This document shows, piece after piece, positions 42,197-51,450 of a stretch of DNA of 64,000 nucleotides. The stretch spans positions 1 through 64,000 of the forward strand of contig CALRPY020000020.1 of the NCBI GenBank assembly GCA_943370145.1. Direction: 5' to 3'. The stretch's first letter is position 1; each line of letters opens with the position of its first letter. The stretch is from Ga0077536 sp943370145 (GTDB taxonomy: Bacteria > Pseudomonadota > Gammaproteobacteria > Ga0077536). The position numbers and the translations under genes were made by a program. The notes below the pieces were generated by a model. It did no database searches, was not told where the DNA came from, and saw only the letters and a list, made by a program, of their open reading frames with translations.

Positions 42197-43557
42197 ACGA
42201 ACGCCATTCGACAGTCGCAACCGCCGCCGCTCCGCCGCCGCCGTCGACGCCGCTCTGGTATGGGCTGCTCGACTACCAGAAGGATTCGCTGGGCTTCCTG
42301 CAGCACCTGATCGAGCGCTACGGCGACGTCCTGTGCTGGCGCATGCCGATCACCATCCACATCGTCAATCATCCCGACGACGTGAAGCGGGTGCTGTCCG
42401 CGCCGTCGGAGCGCTTCTCGAAGCAGACGATCGATTACAGGATCCTGTCGCGCTCCCTCGGCATGGGCCTGGTCACCAACGACGGCGAGTCGTGGGCACG
42501 GCAGCGACGCCTGATGCAGCCGATGTTCCACAACCGGGCGATCAACCCCTTCGACGGTCCAATCAACTCGCTCACCAACGCGCTCGCCGAGCGCTGGGCG
42601 CGACTGCCGCCCGGGCAGACGGTCGCGCTCGAACAGGAGATGAGCAAGCTGACCTTCGAGGTGGTCGGCATGACGCTCTTCGGCGTCGACGTCGAGCCCC
42701 ACGCGCAGGAAATCAACGAGATCCTCGACGTCATCAACATCAGCACGCACGAACTGCGCGCCCTGCTGACCCTGGTCCCCTGGTTGCCGACCCCGCACAA
42801 CCGCCGCGCCAGGACCGCGATCGAACGCCTGGACCGCATCGTCTACGGACTCATCGACGCGCGCCGGCGGAGCGGCGAACGACGCGACGACATCCTCGAC
42901 CGCCTGATGGCCGCACGCGACGAGCAGGACGGCGCGGGCATGAGCGAAAAGCAGATCCGCGACGAGGTGGTGACACTGCTGCTCGCCGGCCACGAAACCT
43001 CGGCGAATTCGCTGCTGTGGACCTTCGACCTGATCTCGCGCCACCCGGACGTGGAGTCCAAGCTGCTGGAGGAACTCGCGACCGAGCTGCGCGGCGCGCC
43101 CGCGCTGAGCGGGGATCTGGCGCGCCTGCCTTATCTCAAGCAGGTCGTGCAGGAATCGATGCGCATCAGGCCGCCGGTATGGGCCATCGCGCGCCGTTCG
43201 CACCAGGACGAGCTCTTCCAGGGCTGCCGGGTGCCCGCCGGGGCCTACCTGATGATCATGCCGTGGATGCTGCACCGGCATCGCGACTTCTGGCCGGAGC
43301 CGCTGAAGTTCGATCCCGAGCGATTCAGCCCGAAGCGCACCGAGAACCGCCACAGCTACTGCTACATCCCGTTTGCCGCCGGTCCTCGCACCTGCATCGG
43401 CGCCGGCATGGCGATGCTCGAAATCCAGCTCGTGCTCGCCAACCTGCTGCAGCGCTTCCGCGTGACGCCGCTGCCCGGCCACCCGATCGAGCCGGCCGCC
43501 AAGGTCACCCTGAAACCCAAGTACGGCATGCCCGTCACGATCACGCCGCGGAGTTGA
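42193..43557 (+). CDS. Cytochrome P450 (first of a paralogous pair)
   Basis: A 454-residue soluble P450. I-helix LLAGHETSA carries the oxygen-activating threonine, the ExxR is ESMR, and the heme thiolate is C401 in FAAGPRTCIGAGMA. SWARQRRLMQPMFHN in the C-helix is shared with the second P450 (45229-46584), so they are paralogs. No signal or membrane helix is visible. No ferredoxin or reductase gene lies adjacent, so redox partners are elsewhere. GTG start overlaps MaoC. The family cannot be assigned from memory; it resembles bacterial CYP4/CYP102-like class sequences. Confidence 0.93.
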   Translation: MNERHSTVATAAAPPPPSTPLWYGLLDYQKDSLGFLQHLIERYGDVLCWRMPITIHIVNHPDDVKRVLSAPSERFSKQTIDYRILSRSLGMGLVTNDGESWARQRRLMQPMFHNRAINPFDGPINSLTNALAERWARLPPGQTVALEQEMSKLTFEVVGMTLFGVDVEPHAQEINEILDVINISTHELRALLTLVPWLPTPHNRRARTAIERLDRIVYGLIDARRRSGERRDDILDRLMAARDEQDGAGMSEKQIRDEVVTLLLAGHETSANSLLWTFDLISRHPDVESKLLEELATELRGAPALSGDLARLPYLKQVVQESMRIRPPVWAIARRSHQDELFQGCRVPAGAYLMIMPWMLHRHRDFWPEPLKFDPERFSPKRTENRHSYCYIPFAAGPRTCIGAGMAMLEIQLVLANLLQRFRVTPLPGHPIEPAAKVTLKPKYGMPVTITPRS

Positions 43558-43567
43558 AAGGTCTCAC

Positions 43568-44578
43568 ATGACGTCCCCCAAACTTGGCTTTGGCCTCTGG
43601 TACTCACTGCGCAATCCAGCGCAATGGGCGCGCCCCTACCCTGAAATCTACGCGCAGACGCTGCGGCAGATCGCGTGGGCCGAGACGATCGGCTACGACG
43701 ACGTGTGGCTCACCGAACACCATTTCTGCGAGGACGGCCACGCACCGTCGATTCTGCCGCTGGCGGCCGCGGTCGCCGCGCGCACCGAGCGCATCCGCAT
43801 CGGCACCAGCGTGCTGCTGCTGCCCCTCTACCACCCGGTGCGCGTCGCCGAGGACGCGGCGACGATCGACATCCTGTCGAACGGGCGCTTCGAGCTGGGT
43901 GTCGGCGTCGGTTACCGGCCGCAGGAGTTCAAGGGCCTGGGCCTGCGCAGCCAGGACCGCGGGGCTCGCATGGACGAGGGTCTCGAAATCATCCGCGCGC
44001 TGTGGCGCGGCGAGACCGTCGACTACCGGGGCAAGCACTTCCAGGTCGAAGGCGCGAAGCTTGCGCCGATGCCGGTGCAGGCGCCGCCGCCGCTGTGGAT
44101 CGGTGGCTTCGCGCCGGCTTCGGCGAAGCGCGCGGCCCGCATCGGCGACGGCTACCTCGGCACCGGCGACATGACGGAGCTCGTGAAGATTTATCGCGAG
44201 GAACGCGCGCGCCTCGGCAGGGACGGCCCGGGCCGCCTCATCGGGGGCCACTTCTGGCTGATCGTGTCGAAGGATCCGGCGCGCACCCTGCGCGACGTGG
44301 GCCCGCACGTGCTCTACCAGATCGAGATGTACAACAAGTGGCTAGGCGAGGCCGGCCAGGCGCTGTTTCCGCCGGTATCGGACCCCGCCCAGCTCGTCGA
44401 CATGGGCATCCTGCAGATCCTGACGCCGCAACATGCGGTCGATGCGATCGCGGCCTACGCGGAGGCGACCGGCATCGAGCGCTACTACACATGGACCGTG
44501 CCGCCCGGTTATGCCGAGGAACGCATGAACGAGCACCTGCAGCTCTTCGCCGAAGAAGTCATTCCGAAATTCCGCTGA
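43568..44578 (+). CDS. LLM-class flavin-dependent oxidoreductase
   Basis: A 336-residue luciferase-like monooxygenase. GYDDVWLTEHHFCEDG and RIRIGTSVLLLPLYHPVRVAEDAATIDILSNGRFELGVGVGY give the TIM barrel and the flavin/F420 contacts (cited in positions about 40-120). DGYLGTGD is also conserved. It follows the first P450 by 10 bases. Members oxidise aldehydes, sulfonates or terpenoid-like substrates with FMNH2 or F420; substrate here is unknown. A reductase to supply reduced flavin is not adjacent. Confidence 0.93.
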   Translation: MTSPKLGFGLWYSLRNPAQWARPYPEIYAQTLRQIAWAETIGYDDVWLTEHHFCEDGHAPSILPLAAAVAARTERIRIGTSVLLLPLYHPVRVAEDAATIDILSNGRFELGVGVGYRPQEFKGLGLRSQDRGARMDEGLEIIRALWRGETVDYRGKHFQVEGAKLAPMPVQAPPPLWIGGFAPASAKRAARIGDGYLGTGDMTELVKIYREERARLGRDGPGRLIGGHFWLIVSKDPARTLRDVGPHVLYQIEMYNKWLGEAGQALFPPVSDPAQLVDMGILQILTPQHAVDAIAAYAEATGIERYYTWTVPPGYAEERMNEHLQLFAEEVIPKFR

Positions 44579-44590
44579 GGACCCGCCAGC

Positions 44591-45226
44591 ATGAAACTCT
44601 ATGACTGTCACATGGCCCCGAACCCGCGGCGCCTGCGGATGTTCCTCGCCGAGAAGGGCATCGACGTACCGAAGGTCGAGATCAACATCGTGGACGGCGA
44701 GAATCTCCAGCCGGCATTTCTCGCGATCAATCCGCGCGGACTGCTGCCGACGCTCGAGCTCGACGACGGCACGCGCGTCGACGAAGTCATGGCGATCTGC
44801 CGTTACTTCGAGGAGCTCTACCCCTGGCGCCCACTGCTGGGACGCACGGCGGTCGAACGCGCGCTCGTCGAGAGCTTCCAGCGCAAGGCGGAATTCGACG
44901 GCATGATCGCCGGTTCCGAAGTCTTCAGGAACACCCATGAAAAATTCGCCGCGCGCAGCATCCCGGGCGGCGGCGGCATGCCGATTCCGGCAATCCCGGC
45001 GCTCGTCGAGCGCGGCCGGCAGACGCTGGCGCGCTTCTTCGACTGGCTCGAGGAATCCGTGGCGGAAAACGGCTTCATCGTCGGCGACCAGCTCACGATG
45101 GCGGACATCACGGCATTGTGCGCGGTCGATTTCGTCGCCTGGGTCGATATCCGCATCCCGGCCGGACACAGCGCGACCGCGCGCTGGTACGCCGCCCTGA
45201 GCGCACGTCCCAGCGCGACGGCCTGA
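44591..45226 (+). CDS. Glutathione S-transferase
   Basis: A 211-residue GST. The N-terminal thioredoxin fold (about 1-78) contains SPNPRRLRM-type start MAPNPRRLRMFL, GLLPTLELDDG and the cis-Pro, followed by the all-alpha domain (about 88-205) with DQLTMADITALCAVDF, the capping-box helix. The usual catalytic Ser/Tyr/Cys position near residue 8-12 shows Asn-Pro rather than a Tyr or Cys, so the active residue is not clear. It lies 12 bases after the LLM gene and overlaps the likely CTG/TTG start zone of the next P450. Probably glutathione conjugation or isomerisation in the pathway. Confidence 0.87.
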   Translation: MKLYDCHMAPNPRRLRMFLAEKGIDVPKVEINIVDGENLQPAFLAINPRGLLPTLELDDGTRVDEVMAICRYFEELYPWRPLLGRTAVERALVESFQRKAEFDGMIAGSEVFRNTHEKFAARSIPGGGGMPIPAIPALVERGRQTLARFFDWLEESVAENGFIVGDQLTMADITALCAVDFVAWVDIRIPAGHSATARWYAALSARPSATA

Positions 45227-45228
45227 GC

Positions 45229-46584
45229 TTGGCGTCGACCCCGAACCCGGCGGCGCGACGCCCGCCGCCGCCCGGCCCGGGCATCTGGCAAAGCTTGGCC
45301 GGCTATCGCCGCAACCCGGCGACCTACTTCACCGAGCTCGCGGCGCGCCACGGCGACGTGCTGCGCTGGCGCGGGCTGATGGACGTCTACATGGTCAACG
45401 ATCCCGACCATGTCCGGCAGGTGCTGACGCAGGCCTGGCCGCAATTCACCAAGGACGACATCGACTATCGCGTGCTCAAGGTGACGATGGGCGACGGGCT
45501 GGTCACCAATGACGGCCCCGCGTGGACACGGCAGCGGCGGCTGATGCAGCCGATGTTCCACAACCGGGTCGTCAACGCCTTCGACACCTCGATCAACGCG
45601 GCGACCGAGGCTTTGACCACGCGCTGGCTCGCGCGCGGCAGCGCGCCGTTCATGCTCGACCGCGACCTCAGTCGGCTCACCTTCCAGGTGGTCGGCAACA
45701 CGCTGTTCGGCGCCGACATCGAGGCCCACGCGGACGAGGTCGCCGACATGCTCGACTTCATGAACGTGAACCCCAAGACCCTGCGCGGCCTGCTGACCCT
45801 GGCGCCGTGGGTCAGGACCCCCGGCAACCGCCGCTTCTCGCGGCACCTGGCCCGCCTCGACGCCATCGTCCTCGGCCTGATCGCCGCCCGTCGCGCGAGT
45901 GGCGAGCAGCGCGGCGACCTGCTCGGCCTGCTGCTCGCTGCGCGTGACGAGGACAGCGGTGCGGGCCTGCCCGCGCGGCAGGTGCGCGACGAGGTCGTGA
46001 CCCTGCTGCTGGCCGGGCACGAGACCTCGGCCACCGCGCTCGGCTGGACCTTCCATCTGCTCGCGCAGCATCCCGACATCGAGGCGCAACTGGTCGACGA
46101 GCTGGCGCGTGAACTGGACGGGCGCCCGGCGCGGGCAGGCGATCTTGCGCGACTCCCGATGCTCAAGCAGGTGGTGCAGGAATCGATGCGACTCTATCCA
46201 CCGGTGTGGGGCATCTCCCGCGCGGTGACGAACGACGTCGAGTTCGGTGGCTGGCGGATTCCGGCCGGCGCCTACCTCGCGATCCTGCCGTACGCCCTGC
46301 ACCGTCATCCCGCGCACTGGGAGGACCCGTCACGCTTCGACCCGGCGCGCTTCAGTCCACAACGCAGCCAGGGACGCCATTCGTACTGCTACCTGCCGTT
46401 CGCCGCCGGTCCGCGCGCCTGCATCGGAGCAGGGATGGCGATGCTGGAAATACAGCTCGTGCTCGCACGGCTGCTGCAGCAGTTCCGCGTGCGCATGGTG
46501 CCCGGTCATCCGGTGGTGCCGCGGGCCTCGGTGACCTACCGGCCGCGCTTCGGACTGCGGGCCACCGCGACACCGCGCGGCTGA
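45229..46584 (+). CDS. Cytochrome P450 (second of a paralogous pair)
   Basis: A 451-residue P450 with I-helix LLAGHETSA, ESMR, and heme Cys C398 in FAAGPRACIGAGMA. Like the first, it has the TRQRRLMQPMFHN C-helix motif. The frame opens far upstream, inside the GST gene; I place the start at TTG 45229, which follows the GST stop by two bases and leads into the Pro-rich N terminus. A CTG at 45223 overlapping the GST stop is an alternative. The pair frames LLM and GST genes, suggesting successive or parallel oxidations of related substrates. Confidence 0.92.
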   Translation: MASTPNPAARRPPPPGPGIWQSLAGYRRNPATYFTELAARHGDVLRWRGLMDVYMVNDPDHVRQVLTQAWPQFTKDDIDYRVLKVTMGDGLVTNDGPAWTRQRRLMQPMFHNRVVNAFDTSINAATEALTTRWLARGSAPFMLDRDLSRLTFQVVGNTLFGADIEAHADEVADMLDFMNVNPKTLRGLLTLAPWVRTPGNRRFSRHLARLDAIVLGLIAARRASGEQRGDLLGLLLAARDEDSGAGLPARQVRDEVVTLLLAGHETSATALGWTFHLLAQHPDIEAQLVDELARELDGRPARAGDLARLPMLKQVVQESMRLYPPVWGISRAVTNDVEFGGWRIPAGAYLAILPYALHRHPAHWEDPSRFDPARFSPQRSQGRHSYCYLPFAAGPRACIGAGMAMLEIQLVLARLLQQFRVRMVPGHPVVPRASVTYRPRFGLRATATPRG

Positions 46585-46642
46585 GCGCCCGCGCCACGGG
46601 CGGGCTGTCCAGCCCGGTCGCGACTCTCTACACTGCGCGCCC

Positions 46643-48541
46643 ATGCTGAGTTTTCGCGATGTAAGCCTCCGCCGCGGCGGACAGGTGCTGTTTTCAGACG
46701 TGAATTTCACCATTCACGCGGGGCAGAAGGTTGGCCTCACGGGCGCCAACGGGGCCGGCAAATCGAGCCTCTTCGCACTGATCCGCGGCGAACTGGCGAC
46801 CGAGACCGGGCACATCGACCTCCCGGCCGGCGTCACCATGGCGCACGTCGCGCAGGAAACGCCGCCCGACCCGCGGGCTGCCCTTCAATACGTACTCGAC
46901 GGCGATCGCGAGCTGCGCGAACTGGAGGCCGCGATCGCGCGTGAAGAGGCCGGCGACGGCCACCACCTCGGTGAACTGCACGTGCGCATGGCGTCGATTG
47001 ACGGCTATGCCGCGCCGGCGCGCGCGGCACGCCTGCTGGTCGGCCTCGGCTTCGCACCGGGCGATGAGGCAAAGCCGGTGGCGTCCTTCTCTGGCGGCTG
47101 GCGCATGCGCCTGAACCTCGCCCGCGCGCTGATGTGCCGCTCGGACCTGCTGCTGCTCGACGAACCGACCAACCATCTCGATCTGGACGCCGTGATCTGG
47201 CTCGAACAATGGCTGCTCGCCTACCCCGGCACGCTGCTGCTGATATCCCACGACCGCGACTTCCTCGATCGCGTCGTCGGCATCATCGCCCACATGGAAC
47301 GCGGCGGGCTGCGGCTCTACACCGGCAACTACAGCGCGTTCGAACGGGCGCGGGCCGAGCAGCTCGCCGGCCAGCAGGCCGCCTTCGAACGCCAGCAGCG
47401 CGAAGTGACCCACATGCGGGCCTTCGTCGAACGCTTCCGCTACAAGGCGAGCAAGGCGCGCCAGGCGCAGAGCCGCCTCAAGGCGCTCGAACGGCTCGAG
47501 ATGATCGCGCCCGCGCACGTCGATTCACCGTTCAGTTTCGAGTTCCTGGCCCCACGCAAGCTGCCGCAGCCGCTGCTGGTGCTGGACCGGGTCGCAGCTG
47601 GCTACGGCGAGCGACGGGTGCTGAACGGACTGAAGCTGACGGTGTCACCGGGCGATCGCATCGCGCTGCTCGGCGCCAACGGCGCCGGCAAATCGACACT
47701 GATCAAGCTGCTCGCCGGCGAGCTCGCACCGCTGGCCGGCGAGATCAGCGGCGCGAAGGACCTCGCCGTCGGCTACTTCGCCCAGCACCAGCTGGAACAG
47801 CTGGACGCGGATTCGAGTCCGCTGGCCCACCTGCAGCGCATCGACCGGCAGGGCCGCGAACAGGAGCAGCGCAATTTCCTCGGTGGCTTCAATTTCACCG
47901 GCGACATGGTGCTGCGCCCGGTGGGCAGCTTTTCCGGCGGCGAGAAGGCGCGCCTGGTGCTGGCGCTGCTGATGCACCAGCGGCCGAACCTGCTGCTGCT
48001 CGACGAACCGACCAACCATCTCGATCTCGACATGCGCCACGCGCTGACGCTTGCGCTGCAGGACTTCGCCGGTGCGCTGATCGTCGTCGCCCACGACCGT
48101 CACCTGCTGCGCACGACGGCGGACACCCTGATGCTCGTGCACGACGGCAAGGTCGAGCCCTGGGACGGCGACCTCGACGATTACGCGCGCTGGCTCGCGA
48201 ACGGCAGGCGCGAGCCCTCGACGTCAGAGCCGGCCGCGCCCGCTGCCGACGAGCGGCCCAGCGACAGGCAACGCCGCCAGCAGAACGCCCAGCTGCGCGC
48301 GCAACGGAAGCCGCTGCGCGACGCCGTGCGCAAGGCCGAGGCCGCGCTCGAGCGCGCGCAGCAGCAGAAGGCCCGCATCGACGAGAAGCTTGCCGATCCC
48401 GCGCTCTACGAGCCTGCGCAGAAGGACGAACTCAAGCGCGTGCTGCTCGACAAGGCCAGGCTTGAGCAGGAAATGGACGCGGCGGAAACCGAGTGGCTGA
48501 CGCACAGCGAAGCGCTGGAGGAAGCGGAGCGGGAGGCCTAG
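46643..48541 (+). CDS. yheS: ABC-F ATPase YheS
   Basis: A 632-residue twin ABC-F protein. The first ATPase has GANGAGKSSLFAL, a signature FSGGWRMRLNLA and DEPTNHLDL; the second has GANGAGKSTL, FSGGEKARLVLAL and DEPTNHLDL. The interdomain linker (P-site-tRNA interaction motif region) with KASKARQAQSRLKALERLEMI is YheS-like. A C-terminal coiled coil (about 540-632) follows. ABC-F proteins act on the ribosome in translation, not in transport. It sits 58 bases after the P450 gene and appears unrelated in function. Confidence 0.94.
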   Translation: MLSFRDVSLRRGGQVLFSDVNFTIHAGQKVGLTGANGAGKSSLFALIRGELATETGHIDLPAGVTMAHVAQETPPDPRAALQYVLDGDRELRELEAAIAREEAGDGHHLGELHVRMASIDGYAAPARAARLLVGLGFAPGDEAKPVASFSGGWRMRLNLARALMCRSDLLLLDEPTNHLDLDAVIWLEQWLLAYPGTLLLISHDRDFLDRVVGIIAHMERGGLRLYTGNYSAFERARAEQLAGQQAAFERQQREVTHMRAFVERFRYKASKARQAQSRLKALERLEMIAPAHVDSPFSFEFLAPRKLPQPLLVLDRVAAGYGERRVLNGLKLTVSPGDRIALLGANGAGKSTLIKLLAGELAPLAGEISGAKDLAVGYFAQHQLEQLDADSSPLAHLQRIDRQGREQEQRNFLGGFNFTGDMVLRPVGSFSGGEKARLVLALLMHQRPNLLLLDEPTNHLDLDMRHALTLALQDFAGALIVVAHDRHLLRTTADTLMLVHDGKVEPWDGDLDDYARWLANGRREPSTSEPAAPAADERPSDRQRRQQNAQLRAQRKPLRDAVRKAEAALERAQQQKARIDEKLADPALYEPAQKDELKRVLLDKARLEQEMDAAETEWLTHSEALEEAEREA

Positions 48542-48645
48542 CTGCGCGCGGGGCCGCCGCCTTCGGCGCCGATCGGCGCTGTCCGGGCTCGTGCGCAGCT
48601 TGCTGTGACAGTGGCTTGTTCGAGCGGTCGGCTTGTCCGCCTTCA

Positions 48646-48667
48646 CCTCTCCCGCGCGCGGGAGAGG
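48646..48667. repeat. Perfect 22-bp palindrome
   Basis: CCTCTCCCGCG followed by its exact reverse complement CGCGGGAGAGG. It shares the CCTCTCCC / GGGAGAGG core with a second palindrome at 48730-48750. The pair is spaced about 63 bases apart in the convergent spacer between yheS and the hydrolase gene. The look is that of an intergenic repeat. Confidence 0.7.
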
Positions 48668-48729
48668 TCGACGGCGAAAGCCGGCGGGTGAGGGGCGCGT
48701 CCGTCGGCGCAGCGCCAGTCTGAAACGAC

Positions 48730-48750
48730 CCTCTCCCGGGGCGGGAGAGG
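48730..48750. repeat. Second CTCTCCC/GGGAGAG palindrome
   Basis: CCTCTCCCG (48730-48738), a GGG loop and CGGGAGAGG (48742-48750) form a 9-bp stem. The core matches the 48646-48667 palindrome. Both are without a T-tract. They could be REP-like or terminator-like; a genome search for the core is needed to decide. Confidence 0.6.
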
Positions 48751-48802
48751 CGAACATCGTTGGCGGTACGGGGCGACGCACGCGCGTCAAGGCGCACCGG
48801 CC

Positions 48803-49696
48803 TTACAGGTGCTCGACGAACCAGTCGCGCGCGGCGGCGCTCGTTTCGGCGAACTTCTCGATGTAGGCCGCGTAGTGATCGGCCTTGATCACGACGAGCT
48901 TCTTCGGCCCCTGCACCTTGTCGTAACAGGCGAGCGCGATGTCGGTCGGCGTCGTCGTATCGTAGTCCGAGACAATCATCATCAGCGGCGTCGGGCTGAT
49001 GTATTCCATGAAGCCCATCACGTCGTATTCCATCATGTACTCGATGGAACGCAGCGTGACCCGGTTCTCCCAGGTGCAGTTCGGGTCGCTGTTCACGAAG
49101 TGATGGATGAAGTTGTAGGTCGCGGTGCCCGGGAACACGTGCGGTTCGTTCGGGTCGAGCGAGCACATCTTCATGTAGGCGGAAGGCTCACCCTTCAGGC
49201 GGCGCAGGCGATCGTCGTCGAGCATCTTGCGGAAGCCCTCGACCGCCGTGATCGGCAGGAACTGCTGCAGGTTGTGGTGACCTCGCATGAACGGCACCTG
49301 GCTCACCACCGCCTTCACGCGGCGGTCGATCGCGGCGACTGCGCAGACGGTGCCGCCGGTATAGCTCGTGCCCCAGATGCCGATGCGCGCCGGGTCGACC
49401 TCCGGCTGGAGCTGCGCGTAGCTGATTGCCGTGCGGTAGTCGCGGCGCTGCCAGGTCGGGTCGATTTCCGAGCGCGGCTCGCCGCCCGAGCTGCCGAGGT
49501 TGCGGTTGTCGTAGACCAGCACGGCGAGCCCGGCGGCGGCGAACACCTCGGCGAACCTGTCGAGGGTCATTTCCTTGGTGCCCGAAAAACCGTGCGCCAT
49601 CACCACGCAGGGGAACGGCCCCTTGCCCTGGTCCGGCGTGTAGAACCAGCCGCGCAGCGTCACCCCGTCGGCATTGAATTCGATATCGCGTCGCAT
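48803..49696 (-). CDS. Alpha/beta hydrolase (dienelactone-hydrolase-like)
   Basis: A 297-residue serine hydrolase. Oxyanion region VVMAHGFSGTKE, nucleophile elbow GTSYTGG, an aspartate in SDYDTTTP and a His in KADHYAAYI make a catalytic triad. The ATG at 49696 has a strong GAGGGGAG just upstream; the longer in-frame sequence has no such support. It lies 62 bases after the AMP ligase on the same strand, so the two may be co-transcribed. Substrate unknown; possibly an ester, a thioester or a lactone. Confidence 0.85.
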   Translation of the reverse strand: MRRDIEFNADGVTLRGWFYTPDQGKGPFPCVVMAHGFSGTKEMTLDRFAEVFAAAGLAVLVYDNRNLGSSGGEPRSEIDPTWQRRDYRTAISYAQLQPEVDPARIGIWGTSYTGGTVCAVAAIDRRVKAVVSQVPFMRGHHNLQQFLPITAVEGFRKMLDDDRLRRLKGEPSAYMKMCSLDPNEPHVFPGTATYNFIHHFVNSDPNCTWENRVTLRSIEYMMEYDVMGFMEYISPTPLMMIVSDYDTTTPTDIALACYDKVQGPKKLVVIKADHYAAYIEKFAETSAAARDWFVEHL

Positions 49697-49758
49697 GTAT
49701 CTCCCCTCTGTCGTGTTGTTGGTCTCGCGCCAGCCCGGCACCTGCCGGGCGATGTGAA

Positions 49759-51339
49759 TCAGTTCGTGGCAACCAGGGCCGCCGCCATCTCGCGCAGCTT
49801 CGCCCGCTGGATCTTCGTGCCGTTCGCGCTCTGCGTGGTCGGGAACTCGGCGACCTCGACGAAACGGCGAGGGATCTTGTAGCCGGCGAGCCGCGCCTTG
49901 CACCAGGCACTCAACGCAGCCTCGTCCAGCGCCTGCCCAGCCACCGGCACGACGAAGGCGACCGCGACCGGCTCGCGCGCCAGCGTTGCCCCGACCACCT
50001 GCGCACCCTGCACCGCCGGGTGTTCCTCCAGCACCGCCTCGATCTCCTGCGGACTCGTCAGGAAGCCACCGAGGCGCAGCACGTCGCCGATGCGCGTCAC
50101 ATAGCAGAAGCGCCGCGGCCCGTCGAGGTAGCCGAGGTCGCCGGTGCGGAACCACCCACCCTCGCGGAATGCCTCGCGCGTCGCCTCCGGATTGCCGTAG
50201 TACTCGAGCAGGAGGCTCGGGCCCTTGAGCTCGATTTCACCGTGCTCGCCCGGCGGCAGTTCGCGGCCGGTGTCCGGATCGCAGATGCGCACGGCTGCGG
50301 CCGGCGAAATCAGTTCGCCGCCCCCCTTGGCGCGCTCGGCGGGCGGCAGGTTCCGCGGCTGCAGCGCGTAGAGGGCGTGCACCTCGCTCATGCCGTAGAG
50401 GCCGCAGGCGATCACGCCGCGGGACTCGGCGCGCGTGACGAGGTCGTCAAGCGCGGGATTGAACTTCGCATAGCCGAAGAAGCGCAGGTGCGGGAACGGC
50501 TGCTGCTCGTCGCAGGCGTCGAGCAGGCGGTCGAGCATGTCGTCGCCACCATTCGCGTGGGTGATGGCTTCCTCGCGCATCACCCGCGCCGCCTCCGCCG
50601 CATCGAACAGGGGCAGCATGCGCATCGGTGCGCCGGCCGCCAGTGCCGCCAGCGCCTGCGTGAAGCCGAACACGCCGCACAGCGGCAGGGCCTGCAGCAC
50701 GCGCGCGCCCGGTATCTCGAGCTTGAAGCCCCGCGCGACGTCGCGCGCGTGCTGCACGACACCGGCCTGTGCATGACAGACGAATTTCGGCGCCTTGGTC
50801 GTGCCGGAGGTGGTGAAAATCACGCAGCGCGAGGTCGCGGGCGCGGCCGCCGCATCGTCCTCGCGGTCGGCGAGCAGTTCCCCGTACGGCGTGACGGTCT
50901 TGCCGGGAAAGTTGAAGGCAGGCTCGTCGCCGTGTTCGGTATGGACGACGACATGCGCCAGCGTCGACAGCGCCGAGGGTTCGACCGCGGCGAGGATGCC
51001 GCGGAAATCGATCGCCTTGAAACCCGGCCACAGCACCAGCACGCTGCACCCCGCACGGCCCAGGATGTCCTGCACTTCATGCGATCGGAAACGCGTATTG
51101 ACCGACACCGCAATCGCACCGAGGCGGGCGCAGGCGAAGAAGCACGCCAGCCAGGCCGGCATGTTCGGCAACCACAGGGCCACCCGATCGCCCGGCTTGA
51201 CACCGAGCCGGCGCAGGCCCGTTGCGACGCGACGACTCGCGGCGGCGAGCTCGCCGACCGTCAGCCGCGCCGCGCCGTAGTCGATCGCCGTGCGCTGCTG
51301 CGGCAGTGCGTCGATGAAGTCGGTCAGGCTGTCGGCCAT
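49759..51339 (-). CDS. AMP-dependent acid--CoA ligase
   Basis: A 526-residue ANL-family ligase. P-loop TTSGTTKAPKFV, YGMSEVHALY, GWFRTGDLGYLDGPRRF, and the hinge TRIGDVLRLGGFLTSPQEIE are visible, with the C-terminal lysine region NGTKIQRAKL intact. Compared with the ligase at 36529 it is a different subgroup, closer in look to aryl- or medium-chain acid ligases; the acid cannot be read from sequence. Start at ATG 51339. Divergent from the MgtC gene by 111 bases. Confidence 0.9.
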   Translation of the reverse strand: MADSLTDFIDALPQQRTAIDYGAARLTVGELAAASRRVATGLRRLGVKPGDRVALWLPNMPAWLACFFACARLGAIAVSVNTRFRSHEVQDILGRAGCSVLVLWPGFKAIDFRGILAAVEPSALSTLAHVVVHTEHGDEPAFNFPGKTVTPYGELLADREDDAAAAPATSRCVIFTTSGTTKAPKFVCHAQAGVVQHARDVARGFKLEIPGARVLQALPLCGVFGFTQALAALAAGAPMRMLPLFDAAEAARVMREEAITHANGGDDMLDRLLDACDEQQPFPHLRFFGYAKFNPALDDLVTRAESRGVIACGLYGMSEVHALYALQPRNLPPAERAKGGGELISPAAAVRICDPDTGRELPPGEHGEIELKGPSLLLEYYGNPEATREAFREGGWFRTGDLGYLDGPRRFCYVTRIGDVLRLGGFLTSPQEIEAVLEEHPAVQGAQVVGATLAREPVAVAFVVPVAGQALDEAALSAWCKARLAGYKIPRRFVEVAEFPTTQSANGTKIQRAKLREMAAALVATN

Positions 51340-51450
51340 CGCTGCGCGCTCTCATGCAAGGTCCGCCGACTGTAGCAGTCATCCGCGGACCACCGAAAGA
51401 CGCCGACGTCCGTGACGGGCGCGCTGACGACCCGGTAGAGTGCCCCTGCC

